64,000 bases of DNA, from positions 372,001 through 436,000 of the forward strand of contig JASPKZ010001233.1 of the NCBI GenBank assembly GCA_030220185.1. Direction: 5' to 3'. The notes below the pieces were generated by a model that searched no databases, was not told where the DNA came from, and was given only the letters and a program-made list of their open reading frames with translations. This document shows, one piece after another, positions 1 to 10,922 of the stretch. The position numbers were made by a program, and so were the translations under genes. How positions within the stretch are numbered: the stretch's first letter is position 1; every line of letters starts with the position of its first letter. The stretch comes from Diploptera punctata. Lineage: Eukaryota; Arthropoda; Insecta; Blattodea; Blaberidae.

Positions 1-32
1 TGTGGGCGTGGGTTCGAATCCCACTTCTGACA
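1..32 (+). tRNA. tRNA-Leu, 3' part only (cut by window edge)
   Basis: The window opens inside a tRNA. Positions 8-24 form a perfect T arm (GTGGG, loop TTCGAAT, CCCAC), followed by a 7-nt acceptor 3' strand (TTCTGAC, 25-31) and discriminator A at 32. The sequence before the T arm fits the end of a long variable arm, and the acceptor plus T arm match what I remember of insect tRNA-Leu. A run of eight T follows within 4 nt, as in a functional Pol III gene. The anticodon lies outside the window, so the isoacceptor cannot be given; tRNA-Ser is the alternative. Confidence 0.75.
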
Positions 33-35
33 AAC

Positions 36-43
36 TTTTTTTT
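36..43 (+). terminator. Pol III terminator of the tRNA gene
   Basis: Eight consecutive T residues begin four bases after the tRNA discriminator base. This is the normal position and form of a eukaryotic RNA polymerase III terminator. Confidence 0.75.
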
Positions 44-1010
44 GTTTATATTTTAAACATTTGACCTTTATTAATTGCAGTTTCCTTCACCGTTAATTTA
101 TATATTAATATTTATCTAATTCATATATTTAATAAATTCTGTTCTTATATTCATATACTGTATATTTCAGTGAATTGCGAAAGATGCCAAGTTACATTTT
201 TGCAAGATTGTTTTATACGTAATAATTATTCAGCTTAAAGAGAACAAATTCTTTCTTGGTTCTAAAATCACTGATCTAGTCCGTATTATCAAATCAATAT
301 TTTTATTTCAAAGACGAAACACTTGTGAACAAAACTTCATTTCCTATTCCCATTTTTAGAATGAAAAAAGACGTATGAATTTTATATATTGTCATTAGTA
401 AATAATAAGTAATTTAGGACGAAATTATTAAATTGTTATTAAAAATTTACGACTTATTACTGCATTTTTAGTATTGTAAATGTATTAGTAATTAGTTTGA
501 ATTTCAAGGAATGTAGTTTTTTGAAATGCGCAGTAGTCCCCCAATATGCAGACTACAGTATTCATAATTCAATACCGTAATGTACGAAGTAATATATTAA
601 ATTTGGCTGAAAACGACCCAGATTTTCATTGGGATTGAAAGTTTATAACTATCTTCTTTTATCGTCTCATACAATGAAATATCTTCCCATGCTCTTGTGT
701 GACACTTCTCATTCCTTTTTAATGTTATCATTTCCTTTACATCAGGTTTCTCAAATAGCTTTTATGTTCATTGTTCGGTGAAAATTAATTATAATAGACG
801 CTTGATTACTGAGAACATTCTCTCTTCTTCGTGATTATTAATCTTATTGTTGTTTGTAAATTCAATGTTTGTTATAGCTACAAGGTTTATATAATCTAAA
901 ATGAGACAAGGATTTATTTATTTTTCATTAATTTTATTACTTTTTTTTTTGCTGTGTTATAATGCTGAGGCTTACTACTCTTCACAATAATAAATTTTTT
1001 TTATTCAATG
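44..1010. other. AT-rich intergenic DNA, no gene seen
   Basis: No open reading frame of coding character, no tRNA-like box A/B pair and no clear repeat border was found. Only short T runs and low-complexity AT stretches are present. Confidence 0.6.
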
Positions 1011-1033
1011 CCACCACGTTGTAATTTCGACTT

Positions 1034-1372
1034 TCAGGCATTCTGTCCTGGCGAGGCGTTATTGTAACGCACTTCTGAGGTTGGGGCGCCTGGAAGGCGG
1101 AGTTACGCTGCGCTGATGAGTATTGATGATGCTAATGATGCGCCAGGAGTGGCCTTAATCTTAAACTTAATGAATACCAATATGCTAATGATGATAATGA
1201 TGGCCAGATGATGTTCGGAGACCGTTTGGGCCTTAAAGTTTCCTGACATTTGTCTTACACGCAAGGAAAACCCCTGACCGTGATCGAACCCGGGCCAGGG
1301 ATTACTTTCTTTTGATCTATGCCCGGGCCCGCTGCGTGACTAGGCAGCACCCTACCTCGAGACCACGGCGGT
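1034..1372 (-). mobile_element. tRNA-derived SINE, family S4, tail type a
   Basis: On the minus strand the element starts near 1372 with a head reading 'gtggtctcgaggtagggtgc', followed by a B-box-like 'ggttcgatcacggtcagg'. A spacer resembling the other S4 copies follows (ATG/ATC-rich, 'ttaaggcc'), and it ends with the type a tail ('ggcgcc..aacctcag..gccaggac'). The same head and tail occur at 14590-14935. Diverged, with no clear target duplication. Confidence 0.7.
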
Positions 1373-1812
1373 GGACACAATAATTATAATAAATATAAAT
1401 AATAATTGTTCGTGGTGGAGGATCAAGCTTACCATTTATCAAGCTGTGATCCGCATTATGCTGATGTAGGGCTGTGAAGCCTGATTGTCACAAAGATAAC
1501 GTTAAAATAATTCGAAACAAATTTCTCAAAATTATATTTTCGGCCCCCACGTACAGCCTTTGAAATAATTGATGGCGCACAGATAAGTTTCAAGTCTCAG
1601 AACGAAGCCACTGCGCATGATCAGAGATCAGCTATTTGGTTCACAAGTATACAACTATTTGAGAAACTAAATCCGTTCTATTTCGTTGTGTGTCGTGCAA
1701 TGGAAAACAATTTCGTGTAAATACGTAGTGCGGTAAATACTGAAAATAAAACAAAGCAAAAGAAATGAAACAAAAGAAATAACATTAATTGAAATAAGGA
1801 TGAGCATGACAG

Positions 1813-1880
1813 CAGGATCGAACACACGACCTCACGCACGGGAAACAGAAGCTCACTCCCACTAGACCACAACCATCTCT
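1813..1880 (-). repeat. tRNA-like segment, probable SINE remnant
   Basis: The minus strand carries a box A-like 'gtggtctagtgggagtgagc' and, about 30 nt on, a box B-like 'gtgttcgatcctgctg', the spacing of a tRNA-derived Pol III promoter. Acceptor pairing is poor, so a tRNA-derived SINE head is more likely than a tRNA gene. Confidence 0.45.
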
Positions 1881-2116
1881 CCTAGAAATTGTCTGTATGA
1901 AGCGATGCAGTACTTCAGGACTTACTTGTATAATGAAATTAGATATTAACTTAATTTAAATAAATCAGGCGCATTTTATATTAGTGATGGAAATAAATAA
2001 TTTTATTATGTCATGCGTTTTGTAAAAAAAGTAATGAGACGTTACAATCGTTATTAATTTTCTATATATATGAGCTGTTTCCATTAATTTATTTATTTCC
2101 ATATATTCCATTCCAC

Positions 2117-2375
2117 AGTAATTCTGCCCGAGGGCAGGCCTTTCACTGCAATCATAGCATTTTCATGCTATGCTTTGCAGCTTTACTAGGGAACTATAAG
2201 TGTGGTAGCTTCCCGTTTCTTTCCACACCGGTGAAGAATGATGATGATAATGATAAGGATGATGATGATGGCCGGATGATTTTCGGGGACCATTTGGCCC
2301 TAGGCTTCCTGACATTTATCTTACAGTTGGGGAAAACCCCGAAAAAAATCTCACCCAGGAGCATGTCCCGACCGG
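2117..2375 (-). mobile_element. SINE, family S4, tail type b (LINE-like tail)
   Basis: Read on the minus strand this copy has the S4 'ggtcgggac' box B region, the 'gggttttccc..taagataaatgtcagga' body, then a tail (gaagctaccacac..gcatgaaaatgctatgattgcagtgaaag) ending in a stem-loop at 2124-2137. The plus-strand copy at 15150-15462 has the same structure. The tail end also matches the 3' end of the LINE at 31520-32825. Confidence 0.7.
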
Positions 2376-2974
2376 GAATATTTCCATATATATATACAAA
2401 TGTATTTATATAACGAAGCCCGCTAACACGTAGACATTATGAAAATTATTAAATAATAATAATAATAATAATCATACCTGATCAGAATTGAACTTGGGCC
2501 CGCGTCGTTGGAAACGATAAGAATGCTGTATGAAGCAGTAGAGAACATAGAGAACGTATGAAGAGAGACCCCATCCGCTTTATACTCAAACGAGTCAGTA
2601 CATGTAACAACGTACTGATATGAATCGCTCTTCAAAACTCTAAACTTTCCATCATCAAGAGTTGCGCCATCATTTTTTTGAAAGGCTGTACATGAGGATA
2701 TCTGATCCTATATTGCAACTCTCATATATATTCGAGTCACAAACATGTTTAATCATACCACGCTTCACATAAATCATCTAATTCGCAAAATTGGGTATAT
2801 ACCACAGAGGCTTACTGTCCATCGAAACATTTTTAGTAGACATGTCGTTATAACATATTTGACAAGTTCTTGTTCCATTACTGATAGACTAATATTATAC
2901 CCTACTCTTAGCACATTTTAATTTATTAGAATGCTGCAGGCCTACAAGGCCGGGTAGAAAGTGATGTAGGGCCT

Positions 2975-3095
2975 TAGATTGGGCGTCCCTGCCGTTAAGG
3001 AAAAAATCCCAAGGTCTGACCGGAATTCGAACCCGGGACCTCATGAACTGTAGTTAGAAACTCTGACCACCAGCCCAAGAGGCTGGTCAGCCTAC
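2975..3095 (-). repeat. tRNA-like SINE remnant
   Basis: The minus strand shows 'tggtggtcagagtttctaac' (box A region) followed by 'ggtcccgggttcgaattccg' (strong box B), the arrangement of a tRNA-derived promoter. The downstream body (about 2975-3020) is unlike the other families in the window. No terminal duplication found. Confidence 0.5.
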
Positions 3096-3627
3096 GGTAT
3101 AAAAAGTTAGATTTCTGAGAATATGTACCTTGACTTAGAGCTGCTGTAAAATTAGGTCAAGACATTGCAGTGTGATCTGAATGCCAGAAACTAAATTAGG
3201 TTCAAGTTACTTAAACAACTTGTTCAAACATTTGTAAAACTTCGTCCTCCTTAAAGTTATTTGTTGTGACATGAAACTGAAGTTATTTGCTAGGTTAGTG
3301 ACCTACTATCCCGGAACTTCTAAAATTAAAATATACAACACCTTTTCTTGAGAGCAATTTGAAGTGAAATATATTCAGATTCTTTGGTAGGATTAAAGAG
3401 TTTTCTTTTCCATTCATTGTAAATTATTGTTTTCTCTTCCGTTCATTGTAAATTGATTGTAATTTGAATTGACAGAATATCTAATTAATCATAGCTAGGG
3501 CTTGGAGAAAGTATTCGTAAGAGATTAGAAACCAACGGTCTATGAATGTAAATACAGTATAACTAGTTTTCGCATGTTCTCAGTGACGAGCGACAGAAAA
3601 ATTATATCCATCCCATAGTGGCATAGC

Positions 3628-4020
3628 ATATCGACGGTAAGCAATGAAAACCTCGTAACTCCATCAGTCATTGAAAACCACATAACTCCAGTAGCCAGCA
3701 CAGAAATGTGTGATGCATAACCTGTTCAGAAAACGGACTTCAAATTTATTAATAACTTGACTTGTATTCTGTAGTAAAATATGTGGGAATTATTGCTGTA
3801 TCAATTTTCATAACTATTTAAAACAGTTACTTGTTTCTCCTGTAAAATTTATCAAAATGGAGTTACGAGGTTTTCATTGCCCATCATCGATATGTATTCA
3901 GTAGTAAAATATGTGGGAACTATTGTATCAATTTTCATAATTATTTAAAACAGTTACTTGTTTTTCCTGTAAAATTTATCAAAATGGAGTTACGAGGTTT
4001 TCATTGCCCACCATCGATAT
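3628..4020. mobile_element. Non-autonomous TIR element with internal 130-bp duplication
   Basis: The ends are inverted copies of about 37 bp: 'atatcgacggtaagcaatga' at 3628 and its complement ending at 4020, both including 'cctcgtaactccat'. Inside, 3763-3892 and 3893-4019 are direct repeats of about 130 bp differing at a few positions, so the right terminal repeat is present twice (3855-3892 and 3983-4020). No ORF. It looks like a MITE whose right half was tandemly duplicated. Confidence 0.65.
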
Positions 4021-4609
4021 GTATCAATATTTAATACGCACAAGGAATATCTCTTTTAAAACATGTGGTTTTTTTACGTCTTATGCCTCTTCTCACACTG
4101 CTGGTCAAATTAACTATAGGTTTTAGGAGAATGAAAGAGAAGTCAGACGTCTACCATGACCATTTCAATCTCCAGGTGTGAATATTATTTAAGTAGTTTG
4201 GTGTGAATTGAAAAATAGAGTGTCCACCACCTTCCTCTCTAAAGAGCTAAAATAAATGTTTCATGGAGAATGGTACAAGATGCACATAGAATACATTCAT
4301 AAGCTGTTTGAAACAATTCCAAGAGAAAAGTTCAGCTGTTTTAAATACGAATGATGGTCCTACTCCACATTAATGAAGATTTGCAAGGCGTTTTCATTAT
4401 TTTGTGTATCACCTACATATTTGATAAAATGTCTCGTTTGTAATAGAATTATTCGCCATAATAAACGTCAATAATTTTTATATATTTTCTGAATTAAAAG
4501 TTACTAACATTTAAAATTTACAATAGCATGTAGGCCTATCTTAAAATGTGATTCTAATAACTTCCCGTTAAAATCACTAAATTCATTTAGTTATATAAGA
4601 ACAGTTAGG

Positions 4610-4855
4610 TAATTATCGTAGACTGCGGTGGGCAGGACATGCGGCATGGATGGGAATGAAAGAGGGACACGAAAATTCCGTATTAAGAAACCCAGAGGAA
4701 AGCATCCAGTAGGTTGCAAGAATGAGGCGGAAGAAAACATTAATTATGATTTGAAGGAAGTAAATTATATAAGGGGATGATTGGAAAACATTAGCTCAAG
4801 ATAGGAACTTATGGAAAGCTTATGTCCGCGTTGCCATGAATCTACGGTTCGATAG
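4610..4855 (+). mobile_element. LINE 3'-end fragment (family LB), plus strand
   Basis: Contains 'cgtagactgcggtgggcagg' (RLRWxGH, the C-terminal signature after many insect LINE reverse transcriptases), then 'agaaacccagaggaaagc', 'aaaacattagctcaagatag' and 'catgaatctacggttcgata'. The same order recurs at 8655-8872, 25070-25612 and 27305-27765. The frame is broken, so it is a dead fragment. Confidence 0.6.
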
Positions 4856-4884
4856 TGACAATTACAGTACTCTATTGGATATTA

Positions 4885-5560
4885 TTCTCAAACGACATCA
4901 TGGTTTTTCTCTAACTGGCACTGGGTTGCGCGGACATAAGACCTCCAATCATGCTATGCTAATGTTTACAATCATCCCCAGTTTAATTTTCCTCCCCCAA
5001 ATCATGGTTAATGTTATTCTGTTATCTCATTCGAGTCCTACCTATCATACACTTTTCTTTTGGTTTTTCCTACAAGGAGTTTCCATGCCCCTCTTTCATT
5101 CCATGTTCTTGTCGCATATCCTCCCCAGTTTGCAATACTTATATATTTTTATTACATCTGGTTTCCCATAAATATAATGTAGCTCACTATTAAGTAGTTT
5201 TCTCCATTCACCTGTATGTCTCTCTCTTTCGTTCAAAAATGTTCGTAAGAACTCTATTTTTAAATACTCGTAATCTTTTCTCCTCTCTCAAAGTTAGTAT
5301 CTATGTTTCGCATCCATATAACTGGAAGAATAACAGTTTTATGTATTTTCAGTTTGACATTTTTTTAGAGAAGTTTGGATGACAAGTCCCTGTAATGTTT
5401 AATGGCATGTATTTCCAGAATTGAGCCTATGTTTAATTTCTTTGTGTACCTCATTACTGTTTGTAATTATTGTTGCTAGTATTTGAATTCGTCTACTTCA
5501 AAATTTCCCTCGTTTACAAGTCAGTAACTGTCCATTTCCGTTATATAGTGTATTTCTATA
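4885..5560 (-). mobile_element. LINE 3'-region fragment (family LB), inverted
   Basis: On the minus strand this runs from a region with 'aaattaaacataggctcaat', 'actgttattcttccag', 'atggatgcgaaacatagata' to 'catgatttgggggaggaaaa' and 'ttatgtccgcgcaaccca', the same order as the copy at 25070-25612. Together with 4610-4855 it forms a head-to-head pair. No intact ORF remains; apparent plus-strand ORFs here are antisense shadows. Confidence 0.55.
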
Positions 5561-5643
5561 TGCGGCCATTTACTTAGTTTTATTGATGTTTTCTTCCAGC
5601 TCCGATTCTTTTCTTGGGTGTCTTGTCACAGTTTGTAATAATT

Positions 5644-5894
5644 GAGTGCCTCAATGTCATAGGTGCCTGACCCACAATTTAAAAAAAATATATATGCCTT
5701 TTCCCTGTAATTACACTAGAAATAATCATCTCTGTCAGAGCCACATCTGCCTATAACATTATGGATGTGTTAAAATTAACATAAAAATGTTACAGGCAGA
5801 TGTGGCTCTAACAGAGATGATTATTTCTAGTGCAATTGCAGAGAAAAACATTTTTTTAAATTGTGGGTTAGGCACTTATGGCACTGAGGCACTC
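5644..5894. repeat. Long hairpin element (about 250 bp, TIR GAGTGCC)
   Basis: Arms of about 110 bp (from 'gagtgcctcaatgtcatagg' at 5644 to the complement ending 'gaggcactc' at 5894) are inverted copies with a few mismatches around a roughly 30-nt centre near 5770. Both arms contain 'gccacatctgcct' / 'aggcagatgtggc'. No ORF. It is best read as a foldback MITE. Confidence 0.7.
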
Positions 5895-6527
5895 TATTAA
5901 CATACACATGGGAAATGTTAACAATTTAGATATCATCTACTAAACAAAAATAGCAAGCCGACTTCGGGATTTGAAATAGAGACGCATTAAATGCGACTTA
6001 CGTGCATAAACGGAGAGCAAATTGCGCTTTTCAGTTCGAAAGTGAATAGCAACAGTAGCACGTGTTATTAAACGTCGAACCAAACTGCAATTTCAACATA
6101 CAAAAATAGCGTGTCGCCTTTGGCTCAGGCAACTTCTACGTCACCCGAGTTTAGATGGGTCAGCCTGACATTTACCTACAAGGGGCAAAGCAAGTGTATA
6201 TAAAATGTATTTTCCGACGTGTTAGAAGTTTGTTTACCAGATAAATTTAGACTTTACAAGGTACCACGTGTTCTCTGACTGATTCATCCAGTTTGCATTA
6301 AGTCGTGTCTTAGTAGCGTGTTCGCGCACGTTTGGTACTATTCTACATTCAGTGGTATTAATTTTATATATTGTCTGACTGTAGACTAATTTAGTTTAGG
6401 GTTTAATAACTGTGCATATAATAATAATAATAATAATAATTATTATTATTTTTATTATTATTACTACTACTACTATTGACGTCGTTCTCATCATTTTATT
6501 TTTCATGTTGTCTTAGTTTTGAAGGGG
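5895..6527. other. No gene seen; trinucleotide repeat at 6420-6478
   Basis: No supported coding region. Around 6230-6360 base composition is more balanced, with CG dinucleotides and TCAGT-type motifs, which could be old promoter-like or 5' UTR sequence, but nothing ties it to a gene. 6420-6478 is an (AAT)/(ATT)/(ACT) tract. Confidence 0.4.
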
Positions 6528-6835
6528 GCACCCCGTAGTGTAATTGGTTAAGTCAATACACTACTAGCCGGAAGGTGGGGGGTTCGAATCCCGGTAGGGT
6601 CAGGAATTTTAAATGGACCCAAACCATCTGGCGGCGCCATGGACCTGGGGTCGACTCAGCCTTTAACGGAAATGAGTACCAGACGCTTGTTCTGAGGGTA
6701 AAGGCGGCCGTCACACTAGGGCTGACAATCCGGCCGAAATCAACTGCCGATTGTCTAGAAAAGTGGGAACCTTAATTTCCTATTAGCCCAAAGGCCTCCC
6801 ATGGTCTGTAGTGAGATCACTTTACCTTTTACTTA
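6528..6835 (+). mobile_element. tRNA-derived SINE, family S1
   Basis: The head 'ccccgtagtgtaattggtta' (box A) and 'gggggttcgaatcccggta' (box B) are followed by the S1 body: 'ggacccaaaccatctggcgg', 'ggtcgactcagcctttaacg', 'aaaggcggccgtcacac', 'gattgtctagaaaagtggga', ending in 'gtgagatcactttacctttt'. Other copies are at 8155, 11992, 57137 and 57785 (plus) and 27778, 55585 and 55998 (minus). The 66-residue ORF here is a SINE read-through, not a gene. Confidence 0.85.
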
Positions 6836-7641
6836 GTTCTGAAGTTTAATCTATACTTAGTGGAACATCGTTCTGCGGCCTTCCAAGACCTATAGGAACA
6901 TTAATTGGTAATTTTCAGAGCCTAGGGATTTCGAGAAATGGATTTCTTCTGGAATTTGACTTTAAGGAGCTAGCAGATACATCATCATAACCCATAATCT
7001 TGCCTAATCTGAATAAGGGTAATGCATCGTCAGAATAATAATAATTTCCTCACAATATTATATTTGCATACATTTTCCTGAGAAATGACAAGTGTGGGGT
7101 GTTTTTAGCTTAGTTTTTATGAAACTTAGTATTTGACGATAATTTTTTCTTAGCTTAAATTGTGAATTCTAATTGTCTAGCGTAGGTCCCTACTTTATTA
7201 CAAAATACGAGTTAAGAATATTGGAAGTTCGGTGAGTGTCAAATAGGTTTACAACATTTGTGCTTCATACATTTATTTAAAAAAAAAAAACACTTCGATC
7301 AAAAAGTTAAATCTAGGCTACTACCGGTAAACTATGTTCTCCATATAGGGTGAATACCACATAGGCCTCAATTTGACATAGAACATCAAAACTGAAGTTT
7401 ATTCCCTGCTTTTCAAAGTGGTAAGTGTAATGTTAAAAAGAAGTTCAAGTGGCTACATCACAAGATATTGTAGAATATGAACAAACTCATACGTTACCAA
7501 GAATTGTTTATTTGAATTAAAAATCTTACACCATACAGAAGCGTTATTTATTACGTCAATTGTCTTTATTTTGTATAATTATAATTAGTGACTAAAGTTT
7601 ATTAGAACATAAAGCTCAAAACATGTATTTTGTAACTCCTC

Positions 7642-7647
<6 letters not shown>

Positions 7648-7695
<48 letters not shown>
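7648..7695. repeat. (TG)n(TA)n microsatellite
   Basis: A run of alternating TG passes directly into a long TA run, giving a simple dinucleotide repeat of about 48 bp. Confidence 0.9.
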
Positions 7696-7698
<3 letters not shown>

Positions 7699-8083
7699 AG
7701 AACTTATACATCCTAAATTTCTCCTTGAAATACAATTGAGAGATTTTTATTATTTTACTCTTACTCTGTTAAACACGATGCCATTCTACATTTAGGCCAG
7801 TTTCCGATATAAAACCGTACATTTTAAGTACAATTATTAAAGATAATAACTCCACATTTTCTGTCAAAGAGATTAAAATATACATAAATATTTTGAAGAT
7901 AGAAAGTAGTGTCCTAATATCGAAAGCTAAAAATTTTAAATGTTATTTTATTTTGTTGTAATTGTTTTGTCATTTACCATGGGAATTCGCCAAGATGATT
8001 TCCTAAGATAACTCAATATTTTATCAAAATACTAACAATGTATTTTCTTCTAAATTTTCTATTTTATATGTTCCTCGCCACTT

Positions 8084-8086
<3 letters not shown>

Positions 8087-8133
<47 letters not shown>
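8087..8133. repeat. (TA)n microsatellite
   Basis: A pure TA dinucleotide run of about 47 bp lies immediately upstream of the S1 SINE at 8155. Confidence 0.9.
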
Positions 8134-8136
<3 letters not shown>

Positions 8137-8154
8137 TATATAATCGTATCTCTC

Positions 8155-8440
8155 TCACACCGTAGCGTAGTTGGTTAAGGCAATGCGCGAAAAGTCGAAA
8201 TACTGCGATTTCAAGTCCCGGTGGGATCAGGATTTTTAAAATGACCTGAACCTTCTGGCGATACCATAGCCCTGGAATCGCCTGGAATCGGCTCAGGCTC
8301 TAAGGGAAATGAGTTCCACAAGTTTTGGAGAAAGAGGCGCCTACGCAGGGCTGACACCTAGTGACGATTTTCTAGAAAGGTGGGAATCATAACCTTTACA
8401 ACCCAGAGCCTCCTAAGGAATGTAGGGGTGTCACTGTACT
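8155..8440 (+). mobile_element. tRNA-derived SINE, family S1 (diverged)
   Basis: Shows 'ccgtagcgtagttggttaag' (box A), a decayed box B ('gatttcaagtcccggtggga'), then 'acctgaaccttctggcgata', 'aatgagttccac' and 'gattttctagaaaggtggga'. 'ccctggaatcg' is duplicated at 8270-8290, a small local duplication absent from other copies. Confidence 0.8.
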
Positions 8441-8654
8441 TTTTTGTTTTAACTTCTCGCGCCAAAAAGATCATTCTCTCAGGAATTTTAATGCTGTATT
8501 TCTCTTTGAATATACTGTATTGTAGATAATTAGATATTCCTTTTTTTTTTTCTTTTTTTTTTTTTTTTTTGTTAACCTCCTCAGATTGTGTGCTAGAGGA
8601 TTCAAAATGAATTATTCATATATTATATTCAGATTATAATCTGTCAAGTCAATT

Positions 8655-8872
8655 TTTTTAAAACAAGATTATAAGTACATGTGGCACGAATGGGAATGAA
8701 AGAGGTGCATGAGGAAAATACACAGTTGGTAGACCAAGAATAATGTAGGAGAATAACATTAACCATGATTTGAGGGAATGATTGGAAAACATTAGCTCAG
8801 GATAGGGATGTATGAAGAGCTTACGTCCTCGCGTCCATGAACCTAAAGGTCCAATGGTGCCAGTGAGTGAGT
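8655..8872 (+). mobile_element. LINE 3'-end fragment (family LB)
   Basis: Shows 'acatgtggcacgaatgggaa', 'agttggtagaccaagaataa', 'gagaataacattaaccatga', 'aaaacattagctcaggatag' and 'catgaacctaaaggtccaat', ending in a 'gtgagtgagtt' tail. Same 3' end as the copies at 4610, 25070 and 27305. The minus-strand ORF here is a shadow. Confidence 0.6.
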
Positions 8873-8899
8873 TAGTTATAAGTATAGTTTTCATTATTC

Positions 8900-9350
8900 G
8901 TTGTTATCTGTGTATATACTAAGCATAACTCGAATTATCCGATTCATTCGTCAAGATGTTGATGGATAAATTGAGAACGATTTCACAGCAGTTGGATCGG
9001 AACCGGTGTGGTTACTTCGCTCAGGTATAGTGGAATCATCTTTGTGGGCCAGTCAGTTGTCTTGTTTACGGCCGCAGCTTCACATCGCCTTCAGTGCATA
9101 AGTCGTGTATGTCCAAGTCGTTGTTATTGATCAGTTGTGTGTCGTTGAACTGTTGCGTTTGAAATTGTTTCTTTACGTGAAGAGGTGTGAGGTATATCAG
9201 TAACGTTTATAATATCAGATTTGAACATTTTTACATATTAGTTTCTTGTATCTTGTTTTATAGTTTATAAGGCCATCATAGTAAAACAGTAAAATCATCA
9301 AAATTAATTGTTAAAATTCTCCAAATATAGGCCTATATATATAAATCTTC
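8900..9350. other. No gene seen
   Basis: The stretch 9040-9190 is less AT-rich and carries several CG and TCAGTTGT motifs that could be an old promoter or 5' UTR, but no ORF or splice chain was found to support this. Confidence 0.35.
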
Positions 9351-9356
9351 AAATTT

Positions 9357-9612
9357 ATCCCGGTGGACTAGTGGATACCATGCTCGCCTTTGGTTTTGAG
9401 GTTCACGAGTTTAAACCCAGCCGAGGTCGATGGATTTTTCATAACGTAAAAATTCTGATTAGACCTATTGGTTTCCTCGGAAGTATATTTACGGCATGTA
9501 AAAGAACGCCAAGCCTGAAAAAAGAGGCGTATGGGCAAATTTGTCGGCTCTTTCACGCCTAGGTTTGAATTCGGTGCTAATGACCTTAGCTGTTAAAGAG
9601 CGTCATTAAATA
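9357..9612 (+). mobile_element. tRNA-derived SINE, family S3
   Basis: The head 'cccggtggactagtggatac' with 'gaggttcacgagtttaaacc' (box B) is followed by 'cagccgaggtcgatgga', 'ggtttcctcggaagtatatt' and 'aagaggcgtatgggcaaatt'. The head matches S3 copies at 41577 (plus), 52195 and 57500 (minus); the body after about 9450 differs, so this may be a sub-family. The 84-codon ORF here is not a gene. Confidence 0.7.
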
Positions 9613-9965
9613 AAAACATTAACTCACTGTTAACGAAATCTTAAAATTACCTTGAAAGTAGATTATGTTGTTCTTAATATAGTTAAATTACACAGTAGGC
9701 TATACGGCATTCATTTTAATCTGAGAATTCCAGATTTTTAACAAATTTGAATAGGCTATCCTACTTTGAGATTTCCAGAATTTGAAGTAAAGTATAAGAT
9801 TTTTTGTTTATGACTCTTTTGAAATTTTGACTTATTGCTACGTTTATTGGCTTTATTATCCTTGTTTCGCCATTTTGACATAGGTCATTTGGAATTTGTA
9901 TTTTTTATTTATTTTTTATTTTTCTGCAAACAAGGCAATTCAATGTCAGGAAAAATGTATCTTAT

Positions 9966-10001
9966 GTGTGTGTGTGTGTGTGTGTGTATACACACACACG
10001 T
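9966..10001. repeat. (TG)n(TA)(CA)n self-complementary microsatellite
   Basis: A TG run of about 22 nt is followed by TATA and then an ACAC run. The two halves are complementary and can form a hairpin. Confidence 0.85.
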
Positions 10002-10015
10002 AATTTCGTTTCTAT

Positions 10016-10833
10016 GACTATTTAACTCATGCCCCAAATGACAGTTAATCACATTTCAATGAATTTTGATTTACAACCAATCACAGTCGTTTTTCACCTC
10101 GATTTTATCACTTTCATTCATCAAGTGGCTTCCAGATTGTATGTATAGTGCACGAATGTAACAGGATTCTGCTTGCGAGATATAGGCCTAATAGAAAAAC
10201 ATTCGTAGTAATTGATTATACCACAAAAAAAAAGAAAGAAAAGAAACCACTATTTGCACTTTCTTAAACGTATTATTTCCCAGGAATTTAACGTTGCAGA
10301 AAAATATAATTGACATATTTACATCATAGGACATTAGAAATTAATTAATAACCTGTAATCATGTGTTTCATTTTTTCTCCACTAGGGTGCATTCTTACAA
10401 CATTGCGATTCTATTTGGCAATACATATGATCTGGTTGCAGTGATGAACAAACGAAACATAACATTCGTAAATTAATTAGTCATTTTTTAATATCTTACC
10501 TCATATTTTATGTTTCTTCAAACACGGGAACTAGTTTTCAAGAGAAGGATCTCTCTAATTTTCAACCGAGTCATAATGTCGGTTGAAAATGAGAGAGATC
10601 CTTCTCTCGAAAACTAGTTCCCGTGTTTGAAGAAACATAAAATATGAGGTAAGATATTAAAAAATGACTCATTAATTTACGAATTAAGAACCTCATAATG
10701 TTATTTCTCATATTTAACTATGAAACATAACATTTCTCATTTGTTTTCAAACATCGCCGTTTACATTAAATATGTAAATATTTTAAAATAATGATTTGCG
10801 AGTAAACAGCTTAATTTTACTCGTTAAATAGTC
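10016..10833 (+). mobile_element. Foldback element family F, copy A (with nested hairpin)
   Basis: Begins 'gactatttaactcatgcccc' and ends 'actcgttaaatagtc'; the outer 11 bp are inverted repeats. Internal landmarks shared with copies at 12683, 46360 and, inverted, 10923, 24216 and 62934: 'gatttacaaccaatcacagt', 'gattataccacaaaaaaa', 'atcgccgtttacatt', 'cttaattttactcgttaaat'. No transposase ORF. About 250 bp of this copy is a nested hairpin (10467-10690). Without it the length is about 560 bp, like copy C. Confidence 0.75.
10467..10690. repeat. Nested 220-bp hairpin element inside foldback copy A
   Basis: Arms of about 105 bp ('attcgtaaattaattagtca' on, complement ending 'taatttacgaat') flank a 9-nt loop near 10572-10580. 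The motif GAAACATAACATT occurs at 10455-10467 and again at 10723-10735, consistent with a 13-nt target duplication; copy C has the target only once. The right flank carries 'gaacctcataatgttatttc', an end motif shared with family M (49575, 53634, 53962, 63735). Confidence 0.7.
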
Positions 10834-10922
10834 ATAAGTAATGCCACGAGTGATTTCCAAATTATCGATAAATTCACGACTCACGAAGTGAGAATTTGGA
10901 AATCAAGAGTGGTATTTGTTAG
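10834..10922. repeat. Side module of foldback family F (short hairpin)
   Basis: 'taatgccacgagtgatttcc' and its near complement 'ggaaatcaagagtggtattt' flank a short spacer. The same module sits at the 'cgaataaaatt' end of copies C, D, E and F, and here lies between inverted copies A and B. Confidence 0.65.

Noticed and set aside
3763..4019. CRISPR-like or regulatory tandem array
   Set aside because: Only two long units, eukaryotic context, and the duplication is inside a TIR element.
4836..5171. 111-codon plus-strand ORF
   Set aside because: It runs antisense through LINE LB sequence and has the hydrophobic, Phe/Ser-rich composition of antisense AT-rich DNA; no domain.
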